A DNA stretch of 64,000 nt, taken from assembly GCA_010405405.1 (NCBI GenBank), contig MU004242.1:1101769-1165768 (forward strand). The letters run 5' to 3'. Position numbers and translations under genes: made by a program. Below, piece by piece: positions 8,610 to 20,600 of the stretch; positions within the stretch are counted from its first letter, which is position 1, and every line of letters begins with the position of its first letter. Source of the DNA: Microthyrium microscopicum (taxonomy: Eukaryota > Ascomycota > Dothideomycetes > Microthyriales > Microthyriaceae). Below the pieces are notes generated by a model, which did not search any database, was not told the origin of the DNA, and worked only from the letters and a program-made list of their open reading frames with translations.

Positions 8610-10982
8610 ATGGATGTAAACACCCACTCCAACATGAATGGAATGCCATCAGATGACGGACCCATTCCATCCGTCGAAAAATGTTCCTCTGTTGAAGAGA
8701 TCCAAGATGCTCTTGTACAACTCTCAGCCAGAGACCGCGCAGTCACAGCCCGTCTTGACGAGCTAATTGCTACTCAAAATACCCTCTCTCGCGACTTGGG
8801 CCGACTGGATCTTCTTCGAGCTCATCTTGGATCTCAAGTTGTAGCCACTAGATCCATCAGTCATGGCATGCTATTTGGAGCCGCCGATACCGCAAAGCGC
8901 ATATCTAGCGCGGTGAAGAGGCTCGATACTGAGCAAGAAAATGTCAAGGCTACTCTGGCCATGGTCGAGCAAGTTGCGGAGCTCAAAGCATGCGTCCTTG
9001 GTGTACATGGCAGTATGGGTGCGCCCCAAGATTGGGAGACTGCTGCTACATATCTCAGCCGCGCGAGCAAGATTCCAGCTGATGTCATTGATGGTGCTTT
9101 TGCTGAGCAAATAGTACCTACTGCCGAAGTACCTGATCCACCTAGGATCACTCTCCAGAATGCAGCGGAATCTTTATGTGGCCTGTTCCTGAGAGAGTTT
9201 GAGAAGGCCACCAAGGAAGGCGATGGGGCAAGAGTCACTCGATTCTTCAAACTCTTCCCTCTGATTGGCAAAGCCGAAGTAGGCTTGGATGCATATGGAC
9301 GATATGTCTGTCAAGGAGTCGCAGCAAGAGCCAGGCAAAATCTTAACTCCAGTGGTCGAAGAGACGGATTTTTCTACGGCAACGCATTGACAAAGCTCTT
9401 TGAGCATATTGCTCAAATTGTTGATGCACATGAGCCAGTCGTTCAACGACATTATGGGCCTGGCCAAATGACAAGAGTCATCGAAAGACTTCAGATGGAA
9501 GCTGATATGCAAGGAGGCATCATTCTCGATTCGTGGTATGAGGATAAAACCGTGGATCGAAAACTCACGGACATCAAGTCATATGCATTCTCCTTTCTTG
9601 TTCAAAGCTTCTTGGCACCAAGCCATCATAGATCCGACTCTCCAGCTCTTAGGAGATCGATGGAAGTCGAGGAAGATACCGTTGACATGAAGAACGTCGA
9701 TTCCCTTCTCAACGAGTCTGGGCTTATGCTCGGTCGGTGGGCATTGTATTCGAGATTTCTAGCCACCAAATCCCAGCCTTTGGACACCGATCAATCCAAT
9801 GGAGAACGTCAACTTGAAATGCCCAAGTATCTTCTCACCAGTACACTTTTCCGAAAAGTTAATTCGCACCTTCTGGATCCATATGTCACCATGACTACAT
9901 TCATGGTACGCCGCTCGCTCGAAAAAGCATTCCAGCTAGACGAAATGCCGTCTGGTCTATCCTTGAATATGACCAAACAAATTCCCGCTTCCACTCCCTA
10001 CATTACGTCAGCCGTTGACGACGTGATGTATGTGGTAGCTCAAATGCTCCAACGCTCCTTAGCAACATCTCAACGATCAGTCGTAGCCTCTGTTCTTCCT
10101 ACCATCAGCCGATTCCTCGACGGCGACTTTATTGGCATGATTCAGCGCAAAATGCGAGACGAGTGTTATCCAAAACCCGTCATTCAAGGATCCCTACCAC
10201 CCGAAGAGCAAGTTCTACAATTCCTGGTCCTCATAAATAACCTCGACGTAGCCACAGACTACATCAAACGAATCGTAGCAGGACACCTTGATCCACCTGA
10301 TTCTTCTTCTGCAGCAACCACCACCAACGAGCGTCTAGCTCATCTGCATGCCTCCTTTCCTTTCGCTGACGATGCGACTTTCACTGTTACTAATCTACGC
10401 TCCATGCAACACACCTTTGTCACCAAATGTACCGATATTTCGACCGAGGGTGTTACTGTCATCCTTCGTCAAGTTATCAAACCTCGCATCCGACACATCC
10501 TCACTGAAGCCTTTCGCGGTGCCGATTATGCAGTCACGGCCGCTGACTCCGATGTATCGGATTCAGATTCAGCCTCTACCTCAGTTCCTGCTCGCTTCAC
10601 AAACTTCTACAATGCTGTCATGAGACCCATCAAGCGCATACTCACGCCTACTCCATTTGCTCTATTACTCGCCAAGACGGTTCCAGAGATGGCTGCTTTG
10701 TTAGAACGACGGCTGTGGACTATGGGTGGACGGGTCAGTGAGTTGGGGGCCATCCGACTAGAACGTGATTTGGCTGGCGTGGTTGCGGCGGCGACAAGAG
10801 ACGGGAAGTATGAGCTACGAAATAGCTTTGAACGCTGTGTTCAAATTGCAGAGGTCGCGAGCATGGAGAACGAGGAGTGGGAAGAGTTGTTGGAAGCTGA
10901 GAGAGAAGGCGAAGAGTTGGGCAGAGAGTGGGCTTTGGATCGAGAGGAAAGAAAGAGAGCCAGGGGACTGGTTGCACGATGA
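8610..10982 (+). CDS. COG4: Conserved oligomeric Golgi complex subunit 4
   Basis: One uninterrupted exon of 790 residues, close to the length of fungal Cog4. The N-terminal half has the coiled-coil layout of the family (LSARDRAVTARLDELIATQN, then LSRDLGRLDLLRAHLGSQV) and the conserved MLFGAADTAKRISSAVKRLD and VTRFFKLFPLIGKAEVGLDA blocks. The C-terminal half keeps FYNAVMRPIKRIL and the MAALLERRLWTMGGRVSELGAIRLERDL helix block. Cog4 belongs to lobe A of the COG tethering complex on Golgi membranes, needed for retrograde intra-Golgi vesicle traffic and glycosylation enzyme retention. The start at MDVNTHSNMN is the first in-frame ATG after an upstream stop. Confidence 0.93.
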   Translation: MDVNTHSNMNGMPSDDGPIPSVEKCSSVEEIQDALVQLSARDRAVTARLDELIATQNTLSRDLGRLDLLRAHLGSQVVATRSISHGMLFGAADTAKRISSAVKRLDTEQENVKATLAMVEQVAELKACVLGVHGSMGAPQDWETAATYLSRASKIPADVIDGAFAEQIVPTAEVPDPPRITLQNAAESLCGLFLREFEKATKEGDGARVTRFFKLFPLIGKAEVGLDAYGRYVCQGVAARARQNLNSSGRRDGFFYGNALTKLFEHIAQIVDAHEPVVQRHYGPGQMTRVIERLQMEADMQGGIILDSWYEDKTVDRKLTDIKSYAFSFLVQSFLAPSHHRSDSPALRRSMEVEEDTVDMKNVDSLLNESGLMLGRWALYSRFLATKSQPLDTDQSNGERQLEMPKYLLTSTLFRKVNSHLLDPYVTMTTFMVRRSLEKAFQLDEMPSGLSLNMTKQIPASTPYITSAVDDVMYVVAQMLQRSLATSQRSVVASVLPTISRFLDGDFIGMIQRKMRDECYPKPVIQGSLPPEEQVLQFLVLINNLDVATDYIKRIVAGHLDPPDSSSAATTTNERLAHLHASFPFADDATFTVTNLRSMQHTFVTKCTDISTEGVTVILRQVIKPRIRHILTEAFRGADYAVTAADSDVSDSDSASTSVPARFTNFYNAVMRPIKRILTPTPFALLLAKTVPEMAALLERRLWTMGGRVSELGAIRLERDLAGVVAAATRDGKYELRNSFERCVQIAEVASMENEEWEELLEAEREGEELGREWALDREERKRARGLVAR

Positions 10983-11747
10983 TTCCACGATGAGCAGCCA
11001 TTAAGCATACATTAATGCTCTTGAGGCTTTGGCGCGGAGACGTTCAATGGTCATTTTCTGTTGATTGTTCATCCGGCAAAAGAACGGTTGGCGATGCCTC
11101 AATTTCAAATCATCATCACAGCCCAACGGCACTCAATACGTCGACTTTGGCGTATGGTCTTGGTACTGAGCGTCTAGTGTTGTTCCTGGCATTTTCATCA
11201 CCGGGGTATTTTGCTTGGTATTACTCTAAGCAAGAGCACTTGCACTGACTCAGGTCCTCGCTGTTGTTGATTCTGCCCTGGAATGTACCACAAACAGGGC
11301 ACTTCCTCAACCTCCAAAACCATCCATGATGTTATGACCTCTTGTCCTGGGCATCGAGGCTGCAACAATTCAAAATACGCTCCAATCGAAATTGATGCAA
11401 GTGGAAGATTTTATGCAGACGATCCAGAACGACCCATGCCTTCCCCTCATAACCAGGATTCAAAAAACTGTCCGCAACCATGGTTCAAAATCACTATCCG
11501 TTCGTGGTAATATAAAACCCTGCCTATATCGTCATACTTTACTCGCCAATGGGCATAGCTTGATGTAAAATGTGGTCACTACAGCTGTCTTTTCCGGTCG
11601 AACCGTTTTAATCCTTCAATATACGTGCCTTGATTGCACTAAAAATGCGCCGCCCAAATTTAAATCCTACTTCAGCACTACCTCACCTCTAATAATCTGC
11701 GATCGTCCCTCTCCAGATATTTCCATTCCATGTAAGAAATTGTTGAG
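10983..11747. other. Intergenic, COG4 to lysophospholipase
   Basis: Short frames at 11015-11248 and 11283-11510 have no recognisable motif. The stretch before 11748 serves as promoter of the lysophospholipase. Nothing else is seen. Confidence 0.4.
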
Positions 11748-13661
11748 ATGGTCGTCATAATGCGTCTATCAGTTTCGGTACTGGTAGCCAGTCTCTCCCT
11801 CGTCGGCGTGAATGGACAGAGCGCGACGAATACGGCTGTTCCGAAATTATCTGCGACATCTGCTCCAGCTTCTGGACTATCAACGTTGACTTCGGCATCT
11901 GCTGGACCACCAGCACCGAAGAATACTACTCAATCGGTTCCAGCTTCATCTTCAGTATCAGTGACATCTGCCGCGCCTTTGTCAGCGGCTTCCTCCACTT
12001 CATCGGCCAAAGCAGCTGCAACATCGTCAGCATTCCAAGACAAACTCCCATCCTACGCCCCCAAGGAGGCTAACTGCGGATTTGAGCCACTTGTCCGTCC
12101 GGCCCGCGGTCTCTCACGCGGCGAACAGCAATATGTACGCGCACGCAAGCGACTCGCTGACCGCGCACTTAAACAATGGCTCGATGGCTTTGACGAGAAG
12201 TTCAGCCTCACGCATATGCCCACACTAGCCTTGACATCCAGCGGCGGTGGTGATCGAGCCATGTTGATTGGTGCTGGTATTGTTAAGGCTCTGGACGACC
12301 GTGACAGTGACTCGGCTGTCAGTGGATTATACCAGTCTATGACATACCATGCCGGTCTTTCGGGCGGGTCTTGGCTACTCACAACTTTGGCGGGCAATAA
12401 TTTCGATACGATCAGTACACTGAGCGAGCAGTTGTGGGAGAAGACGTTGGTTAATAATTCGCTGTGGATTACGCATTATGCTACTGCACCAGAGGCACCG
12501 TTTGTCAAGCAGGATATGTTGGACAAGGCGAAGGCTGGGTTCAATGTCACGGTCACAGAGGTCTGGGGACGATTGATTGCGTGGCAGCTTTTGTTGGCAA
12601 AGCAAGAGGAGGAAGGGACAGTGTATCATTTGTCTGATGTTCGACGCACGCGAGCTTTCAGGCGCTTTGAGGGACCATATCCGATCATGACCGCTCTCGG
12701 TGTTGAGGATATCAATGGACCTATCTGCGATGCTGCAGATAATGCCACGCAGTACGAATTCACGCCTGATGAATTCGGCAGCTGGGATAAGGGAGTCCAA
12801 GCATTCACCCCTACGGAATTCCTAGGCTCTAAACTCTCTGGTGGACAACCGGTAAAGAGATTCACTTGTGTACGCAACTTCGACGATTTTGGTATGGTTG
12901 CTGGCACTTCTTCCACCAAGTTCAATGAGCAGTGCGGTAATTCGCAACTTAGCTTCATTGCTCAGTACTTGGATCCATTTGTCTCACCTGCTCAGAACAA
13001 TGCTTCAACTGCGCGCCAGAAGCTTTATGCTCGCTACCCAAATCCTTTCCATAATGTCAAAGCCTCCCCTAAGGTCTCTTCCGCAAATGAGCTCTACCTC
13101 GTCGATGGTGGTCAAGGTAAGATCCTTCAAAATTGTTAGTATAATATCAAATACTAACTACTTGTAGCGAACCAGAACAACCCAATCTGGCCACTCCTCC
13201 AACCAGCTCGTAAAGTCGACGTAGTCTTCCTCAACGACAACAGCGCCGATACCGACAACAATTGGCCCAACGGTACCGAACTTCTCCACACCTATCAACA
13301 AGCCCAACTCGCCGGTCTGACCCGCATGCCACCCGTACCGGACGCTGCAACATTCGTGAACACCGGAATCTTCAAACGCGCCGCCTTCTTTGGATGCGAT
13401 GATCCAAAAGCGGTTACTATCATCTGGCTACCCAACGCGCAATACAAGAGCAGTCCAACCCCAGCAAACACCGCCAGCAGTCAATTTGACTATCCTGCAA
13501 ACGAGACACGCGCCATGATTAGGGATGGAGAGCTGATTATGACTCAAGAAGACGATGCACAGTGGCCGGTCTGTGTTGCGTGTGCGGTTGCAAAGAAGGC
13601 TTCGAGGAAGTTACCGGAGGAGTGTACGGCTTGCTTTGATAAATATTGCTGGAAAAAGTAA
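11748..13661 (+). CDS. Secreted lysophospholipase (fungal phospholipase B family)
   Basis: Exons 11748-13116 and 13168-13661 with a 51-nt intron give 620 residues. A second ATG at 11760 starts a typical signal peptide (MRLSVSVLVASLSLVGVNG) and may be the true start. A ~80-residue Ser/Thr/Ala-rich, probably O-glycosylated stretch follows. The catalytic part has the oxyanion-type SGGGDRAML, the nucleophile GLSGGSW (Ser205) and VDGGQ (Asp453), matching the Ser/Asp dyad of fungal lysophospholipases and cPLA2. Common forms read SGGGYRAML and DGGE; here the Tyr is Asp and the Glu is Gln. Multiple Cys cluster near the C-terminus (CVACAVAKK ... CTACFDKYC). It would deacylate lysophospholipids outside the cell or at the wall. 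Tail-to-tail with the hydrolase at 13743-15210. Confidence 0.88.
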
Positions 13662-13742
13662 CTGGATTGAAGGTTGGCGTTGTATGAACAATTGGTACGC
13701 TCTATATTAATCACAATATATCTAACACGTATTCTTCATCAG

Positions 13743-15210
13743 TCATGAAACCACTACATCGTGACAACAGTCTCCTTCCCTACGTTTCCTCAAAATCGCA
13801 TACATCGCCTCCTCAATCTCATTATACAAACCCACAGCAACCTCATCCTCAAACGGCATAACCTGCACCACCAACAACGCCGCAATCCCCGTCCTCCGAT
13901 CAATCAACTATCCCCATAATCAGTCACCACCTTCGCAACAATTCTCGTAAACACTTACCCAACGCGGCCCACTCGCACCACTCCACGCCACCGTCCCTGC
14001 CGGCCGTTTCTTCACCACATCTTCCACATTCACCACACCCGCCAACGCATGGTTAACACCCAATCCGATCGGAAACTCTGGACACGTAGCCCCATGATCC
14101 GGCCCATCAAACACAGCCTTCAAATACCGCGCATCCGCCAACTGCGGCCGTAACAACTCCTCCACCGACTCTCCCTTGAGGATCCGTCCATCGCTGGAAA
14201 GTAGCGAGGCAAGGAGAACAGCATAGTTGTTCGCAGTAGTATATAGCGCGCCACCACCTCTATGCATCTCCAAATCTTTCCGATGCAGCGGTGTCTTCGC
14301 TATCAACGGTCTACCCACCATCTCACCATCCACGTTCTTTGGCCGTGAACCGATATCTGCTTGCCTGCTCGTCAGCTCTGGATGGTCCCAGATGCGAACC
14401 GTACTGCTCCTCATGCCGAGGGGCGCGAAGATATGGGCCTGTAGGTAGGATTCGTAGGTGGTGTGCGTGAGGACTTCGACTATGCGTGCAGCCCAGTCTA
14501 GACCGATTCCGTAGACCCATCCGTCACCTGGGTTGAAAAGGAGCGGGTATGTGAAGCCGCCCAGAGATGGGGGAGAGGCGTGGAAGTTGTGGTTGGTGGA
14601 TTTAGCCCATTTGGTTAGGAGGGGGGAGTCGGGGGCGTAGGTGAAGCCGCTGGTGTGGGTTAGGAGGGTGCTAGAATGTATGTCAATTGAGAAGGTTGGT
14701 TGGAGTGGGAGTTAGTGATGGGCAGATAGAGTAACTTACCGTAGTGTGATTGGATTGGTAGCGTCTGTAAGAATTGGAGTTCCATCGTTGCCAAAGCCGT
14801 GGAGGATTTTCTTGTTGGCGAGTTCGGGGATTATGGTGCTTAGGTTTGCGTCTAGAGATATCATGTCTTTTTCGACGAGTTGCACTACGCTGATGGCTGT
14901 TACGAGCTTGGTGAGGGACATTGCTGAGAAGACGGAGTCTTGGGTGAATGGTGGTGAGTTTGGGGCGAAGGTGAGGTCTCCTAGTGCTTTGGAATATATC
15001 GTTTCTCCTGTTTAAATTTAGTATTAGTTATAATTGCTGCAGAGGTGATAGAGATGGACCATTTTTGTCTTTGATGAGAAAACTCGCAGCCTGTAGCTTT
15101 ATGCTGGTTGGATCGCTTCTGATATATCTCTGAAGTATTTTGTCTAAAGATGATGTATCGAGGGCCATATCTTCGGTTATGTTCTTTGATTCGTCTTCCA
15201 TGCTCTTCAT
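13743..15210 (-). CDS. Beta-lactamase-fold serine hydrolase (EstB/LovD-like)
   Basis: Four exons: 15210-15060, 15007-14740, 14670-13959 and 13907-13743, giving 431 residues; all three introns (52, 69, 51 nt) restore the frame. The active-site motif is S81-L-T-K84 in VFSAMSLTKLVTA, the SxxK of class C beta-lactamase-like enzymes. LLTHTSGFTY and the Tyr motif WVYGIGLDWAARIVE, with LGM at the start of the next block, are typical of the fungal EstB/LovD group. A glycine-rich GGGALYTTANNYA block follows. Such proteins act as esterases, transesterases or peptidases; the substrate cannot be inferred and no secondary-metabolite genes are adjacent. There is no signal peptide, so it is probably cytosolic. 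The first intron donor (GTCCAT) is weak, so the exon 1 boundary is the least certain point. Confidence 0.85.
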
Positions 15211-17634
15211 GACCCGGGGTATTCGATTCAGTCTCTACTGAGTACAAGAGTGAGGACACTTGACAGTATACGAGAATACTAAAGGAAAGCTACTAAGGTT
15301 AACTTGACTCTGTCGACTGGAAAGAAATGCAGCTCCTAGCTAGAACTGGTAGTATAAAGTTGATATGATGTTGAAGACGACGGGAAGCTTCCTCCGCTTA
15401 AAGCTTGCACGAAGTAGTGCGTTAGGTATTTGTGTTTCGGATCAGCTTGCCAGCGATAAAGTGTGAGCGAAGAAGGGTTCACGAATTCAAAGAGGGCAGG
15501 AAGTTCACACAATCGGGCTAACTACACCTGAACACGTAAAACAAATACTAGGAAACATGTTATCCTCTCTTTGAACATATCAAAATATCTACGAGATACG
15601 TATACGAAATACGAAGGAAGTCTGCATTCTTGAGAACACTAAGGTCACTACCTACCAGTAGTACAATTTGTAAGATATGAAGCTCGAGACTTTGGAAGAA
15701 GATGAAAAGATCAGTTGCATAAGTTCAATGCTTTTATTCACGATAGACAAGTTGAGTCTATCGGTCGATCTTTTGTTGTTGGATATGGTAATTTGATATT
15801 CACCATATATCGCGGAGATTTAGTGAAATACACTTTTACTTACCCCTGAAGATCATAGGGTCTCTTCCATATTAAAGATGGGCACAAGTGGATATGCTGA
15901 GATTACACTTAGAAGACTAAATTTAGTACCTGGAGTAACCAAAAAAGAATGCTGAAAATGATGGAAATTTATGGATGATGCCGTGGTTTCCGAAAGCCGC
16001 GGTACAAGTTCACGTTCTGTGGTATCGTACGATGTTTATACTGTTTGTCAAAGTCGCTTTTTCGGAGACTATGAGAAAGGATGAATGTATGACGCCGGGT
16101 CAATGTATTTTATTAAAGATAGACGTTTATGGGACGAAGGGGAGCACGCTATACTTTGCAGAAGCCGGACTCTCAGCCTTATTAGTATCGACACGTTTTT
16201 TCTTACCATGGATCGCAAGTCGTTCCTTCATTGGGTAAATGGATATTGGCTATGAGCTTGAGCATAGGGATGGTCACGTTTCATGGCTGAAGATCTGACA
16301 ACCGGTAGTTGGGACGGTTAGTTAGGCCATAACAATCATTAATAAGGCACCTGCAGTAAGGTCGCGGGGAAAAGGTTCTTGCAATATTGAATCATAAAGG
16401 GGTAAAAGGGTCTGCTGTGTGTGTTGTGCTTGGCTGCTTGGCTGTCAAGATCTGACTTGCTTGCTCCACAGCATTTGATGCACATTGATCGGCTCAATAT
16501 GCAGCCGAACGAGGAAATCGGCCAGTCCAGCAGTGACGTAGCTACCTTTCTACAAGTAACCACTTGACTCTTTTCTCGGCGAACCTACACCGCGTTTTCA
16601 GTTAACCAACGTGATCGCCTTTGTCATATTGGTACGGTACATTTCTTGAACAAGTGAGTTGGAATTGGAAAGATACAATGGGTGTTGAAACCAGGGTCCA
16701 GAATGTTTGTATATTTATGGAGTGATAGAACTAAGCGTGATGCGCGCGTGCAGCTCCAGTCTCCACTACCAAAGGCCTGGTCCTCTGAAGTGTCAACTGA
16801 TACTTTGATATCATGGCAATATACCTAGTCATGGACGGTCGGAGCAATGGATCGGAGATTTATCTTTACCAGCCTTTCTGTTGGTGGTTATACCTGTTAA
16901 TAGGGCAAAGTAAGTGGATGATGCGGACTCGAGGAGGCGGATCTGACATGGGACAATATTCAGGAGATAGATGGTGCTGCGGATTGAATTGGTTGTAGCT
17001 CAATAGAAACCACAAACATGTGTTGGTTTTATAGTAGGAGATTGTATGTAAGAATCAGCCAGAAAACTTAAAAGTAGACAGAAATGGATTGTAGTGTACT
17101 GTGTGGTAGCAGATGAAGAAGGAGCGATTATCAACTTCTACTTTGGGTGAGTGCGAACGACAGGACAACTGGACAAGGCAAGTGCACTCCTTCCTACACC
17201 ACGCTTGACCACGCTAGGTACTCATCTCTTGATCCACCAACTCTTCTCTCTCCATTTCCATTGCCTACATCTCATCCCATCTACATCTACACTCTCCTAC
17301 TCCTATTACAGCCTTTTGCATTCATCGTGCCTTTGCCGTGAATTCCCCCCTTTATACCCATCACACTCTTCCTACCCGTTGGCTATACTTGTCGCCGTTT
17401 CATCTCAGACAAAGCCACTACGTCATTCCAACCCTTACACCCTGAGGGCTCGTCCACCCCCATCTCGCCATCTACAACCAATCCAACCCCCTCGAACTTC
17501 GCATCGTTGATACCACGCTCTGTACACGTGTATGAGCTTCCCTCGATACCTTACCGTCGCAGTTACGCCCACTCACCGTCGCGCTGTCCCTCGATTCTAC
17601 TCGCATAGATGGACAACTTCACTCCTCCTTAAGC
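15211..17634. promoter_or_regulatory. Long divergent intergenic region upstream of histidine kinase
   Basis: 2.4 kb without a supported gene. An 87-codon frame at 15975-16238 has no family motif. From ~17150 the plus strand becomes pyrimidine-rich (CT-rich), as in fungal promoters and 5' leaders, and carries two short upstream ORFs close to the kinase start. Confidence 0.5.
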
Positions 17635-17651
17635 ATGTCAGAGACGTCTAA
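17532..17651 (+). promoter_or_regulatory. Overlapping upstream ORF (39 codons) of the kinase gene
   Basis: ATG at 17532 opens a 39-codon frame that runs through the kinase start codon and stops at TAA 17649-17651. If the transcript includes it, ribosomes initiating here would bypass the kinase start. The transcription start is unknown. Confidence 0.35.
17609..17632 (+). promoter_or_regulatory. Seven-residue upstream ORF abutting the kinase start
   Basis: ATG-GAC-AAC-TTC-ACT-CCT-CCT-TAA encodes MDNFTPP and ends two bases before the kinase ATG at 17635. The position suits a stop/reinitiation type of translational control. This is seen directly in sequence; its use is inference. Confidence 0.4.
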
Positions 17652-20600
17652 ACCTCCCCTTCTCGACCCTACCAGCGAGTCTTCTACCGATGAAACTCCC
17701 AATCTGTCACAACGCAATACCTCTACGCTGCGCCCAGCCATACAACGCCATGTCGTGAGTATCACTCCTGAGCCGGACGTCATAACACGCCCGACGCCAC
17801 ACGGTCTGTCTTCTGGGGGCAATATAAATTTTAGAACAAGTCATGATGGCACGTCGAGCAATCCCCGCAGCGAACGCGGTCAGGCGACTCCGATGGATAT
17901 ACCAACGGGTAAGCCTAGATCGCTCACTCCGGATGGAACAAGTTCTGCTGTGCTTCAGAGGCTGAAAGAAGCAGTGAATGCCAAAATGGTTGCCAAACAA
18001 CATAATGTGATTGCTGCCAGTCCCCCTTCTCGGTCTAGCACAGGGAGCATCCGCAGGATATCATCCATCAAAGAGGAATCCGCGATAACAAGCCCCAAAC
18101 TATCGCCTACTCTCTCCGGAGCCTTTGATAGTCCTTTAACTGCATCAACAGAGTCAACAGAGTCCGTCAAAACCATCAAAGGCAGCGCCGCGCCTACGCC
18201 AGCCGCTTCCGCTTTACGTACCCCTTCATATCCATTCCCATATGTACCTGGAACCCCACGAACTTGGAGCGCTGCCTATCATAAACCTTTCATGACTTTG
18301 TCCCCAACAGTTTCAGCAGGAACCAGAGAAGGCGACACGTCGACTGATGGTCTCAGCTCCGGTCTTAATACTCCCGTCGCCTCAGCCTCCATGTTTGTCC
18401 CGCCTGGCATCACGGGAAACGAGGAGAGCCCAGATTTCCCCGTACCGAATCTCTATGATCTGACTTTGATGCTGAGTCTTGATCCCGGCATGGATGCTTG
18501 GTGGTCAACAGTCGCAAGGATATTTCAAGAGAGCTTTGCTGCTGAGAGGATATCACTAGCCTTGCCTGCAGACGCTGGAGAGCTTACCAATGTGCCTTGG
18601 GGCCAGAAAGCTACATTTAACGTTACTGGCGCACCTGCAGTAAACCACCGAATTGAATCCCCTGACCGAGACATCTCCATATCACACTCACCGCGAGCTC
18701 TATATTCTTCAATGAAACTCAATCTTGCACAGAAGTTAGACAGCGAACAGTCCCGAAAGCTTGGTCTTGCTAATCAGCGACCATCTCTCGCCGCTAGACA
18801 CTCATATGCTGGGTTTGAGGCGCCAGCCGCTCAATATACAACCTCGCCAATTTCCGCAACTCATGCCGGATCCCATTCTCAGCTCCATCGTCCCAGTGCG
18901 TTGAGAACAAAGAGCTATGCGCCAAACGCCACTCACAGATTGCACGAGCTACCAGAGTCAAATGTAGAAGCCTTTGACGAAATTGGACCAATTCCGTCTA
19001 TTAGGGCTGCTGAGCGACATTTCTCGAGTACTAGCGACACTGAATTTTCGACAGTGCCTTCTGATATGCATACTGGCCCCTATACTCAAGTCCTACAAGT
19101 TTTACGCGCATTAAACTATGAATCCGAGGCTTTACTGGAAGCGCAATCCGTGAACAGGATTTTAGAACGCGGCAAGATTGTGGTATTGACTCGGGACTAT
19201 GCAGAGAAATCTTCAAGGCCACCATCTAGTGATGATTCTATCGAAACCAAGATCAATCCAAAGACCAAACTTAAAGACTTGAGCCATTCACAGCCTCCAT
19301 TTGACTTACAAAAGGGGATAAAATTATTGTCTTCTGTTACCGGAAAGCCAGCCGCATACGAGGAATATGAACAATTTCCCAGTTCTCCATGGTCTCAGTC
19401 TCCAGCACCTTCTCCCGCTATTCAAACAGATTCGGATACCAATCCATTTTTTTGCGAGCCGAATGTAGATGAGGCTTCGTTTGCGCCTCCAGAGAAAACA
19501 GTCGACTACACCAATTCAGGAGTCGTAGAAGCAATTGGGGTGGATAAAGCCAGTACCGTAATACATCTGCCATTGATACATCCTCGAGTTGCATCTAATC
19601 TTCCATTCCGGACGGGACCTCCTGGAGCCGCGAGCCCATTTGACAGATTGACAACTGATAGGGTGAACGAAGGTCGAGCCAGTCCTTTAAAGCGTGCACC
19701 CATCGCCGTTCTCTCATTCTCAGCACCTGTAGTACCGTATCCTCAACAGCTAGTGCAAACACTACAACTTCTCGCTCCCCATCTTGCCACGACCTTTGAA
19801 ATTGCACAGCTTTATACTTCAGCCACTGCTCAGAAGGACGCTCTCCAGCGGAGAACAAGAGAATACAGTATTTCAGATACCCCCCATTCTCTTGATGATC
19901 TTGCTGACGCTGAAGTTGATTTGTCAAATGACTCGACAAGCTTAACGAGCCCATCAGATTACTCTGGCAGATCTCGACAAAGCCCCGGAGGTTCGATAGG
20001 TGCCATGACACCCGGGAATTGGGAACAAGGCTCGTTATCATTCGGTCCGCATGGCGTGCCTAGTACCCCAGGCCATGAGATGGTTGAGAGCTATTTTGAT
20101 CCTAAAAAGCGTGCGCCAAGTTCCGTGTCGCAAAGTCTTTTCAAGGCCCCCGAATCTCCAGGACCAGAGAATGAGTTCTTGAGTCGAATGGATCGAAAAA
20201 CGAGAGAGGAGAGGCATACGCCACCCAAGACTAGTCACAGAGCAGTGCATGATACGGCACAACGCAAGCCACATTCGCTCCTACATTCATACGGTGCTGA
20301 TTTCAGGTCAACCTTTCAAACCCTTCCTCAGGCTGCGACACCTAATATCCAGACACCTGGTGTTCGGCTTCCCGACCCTTCAAGAGTATCTACAGTTTCA
20401 GTCAACGACACAGTTCCAGAAATGCCACCACCCTCTGAACGTCTACTAAGAACAATTGTCGATGCTTTACCAGTGCAAATATTTACAGCAGCACCACAGA
20501 CTGGCCACATAACATGGGTCAACTCTAAATTTATCGTCTATCGAGGTCAAGCTGCACAAGCAGTGTTGAGTCATCCATGGAACGCAATACATGACGAAGA

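Noticed and set aside
15975-16238. 87-codon frame upstream of the histidine kinase
   Set aside because: No motif; no splice sites extend it; it lies within a long promoter region.
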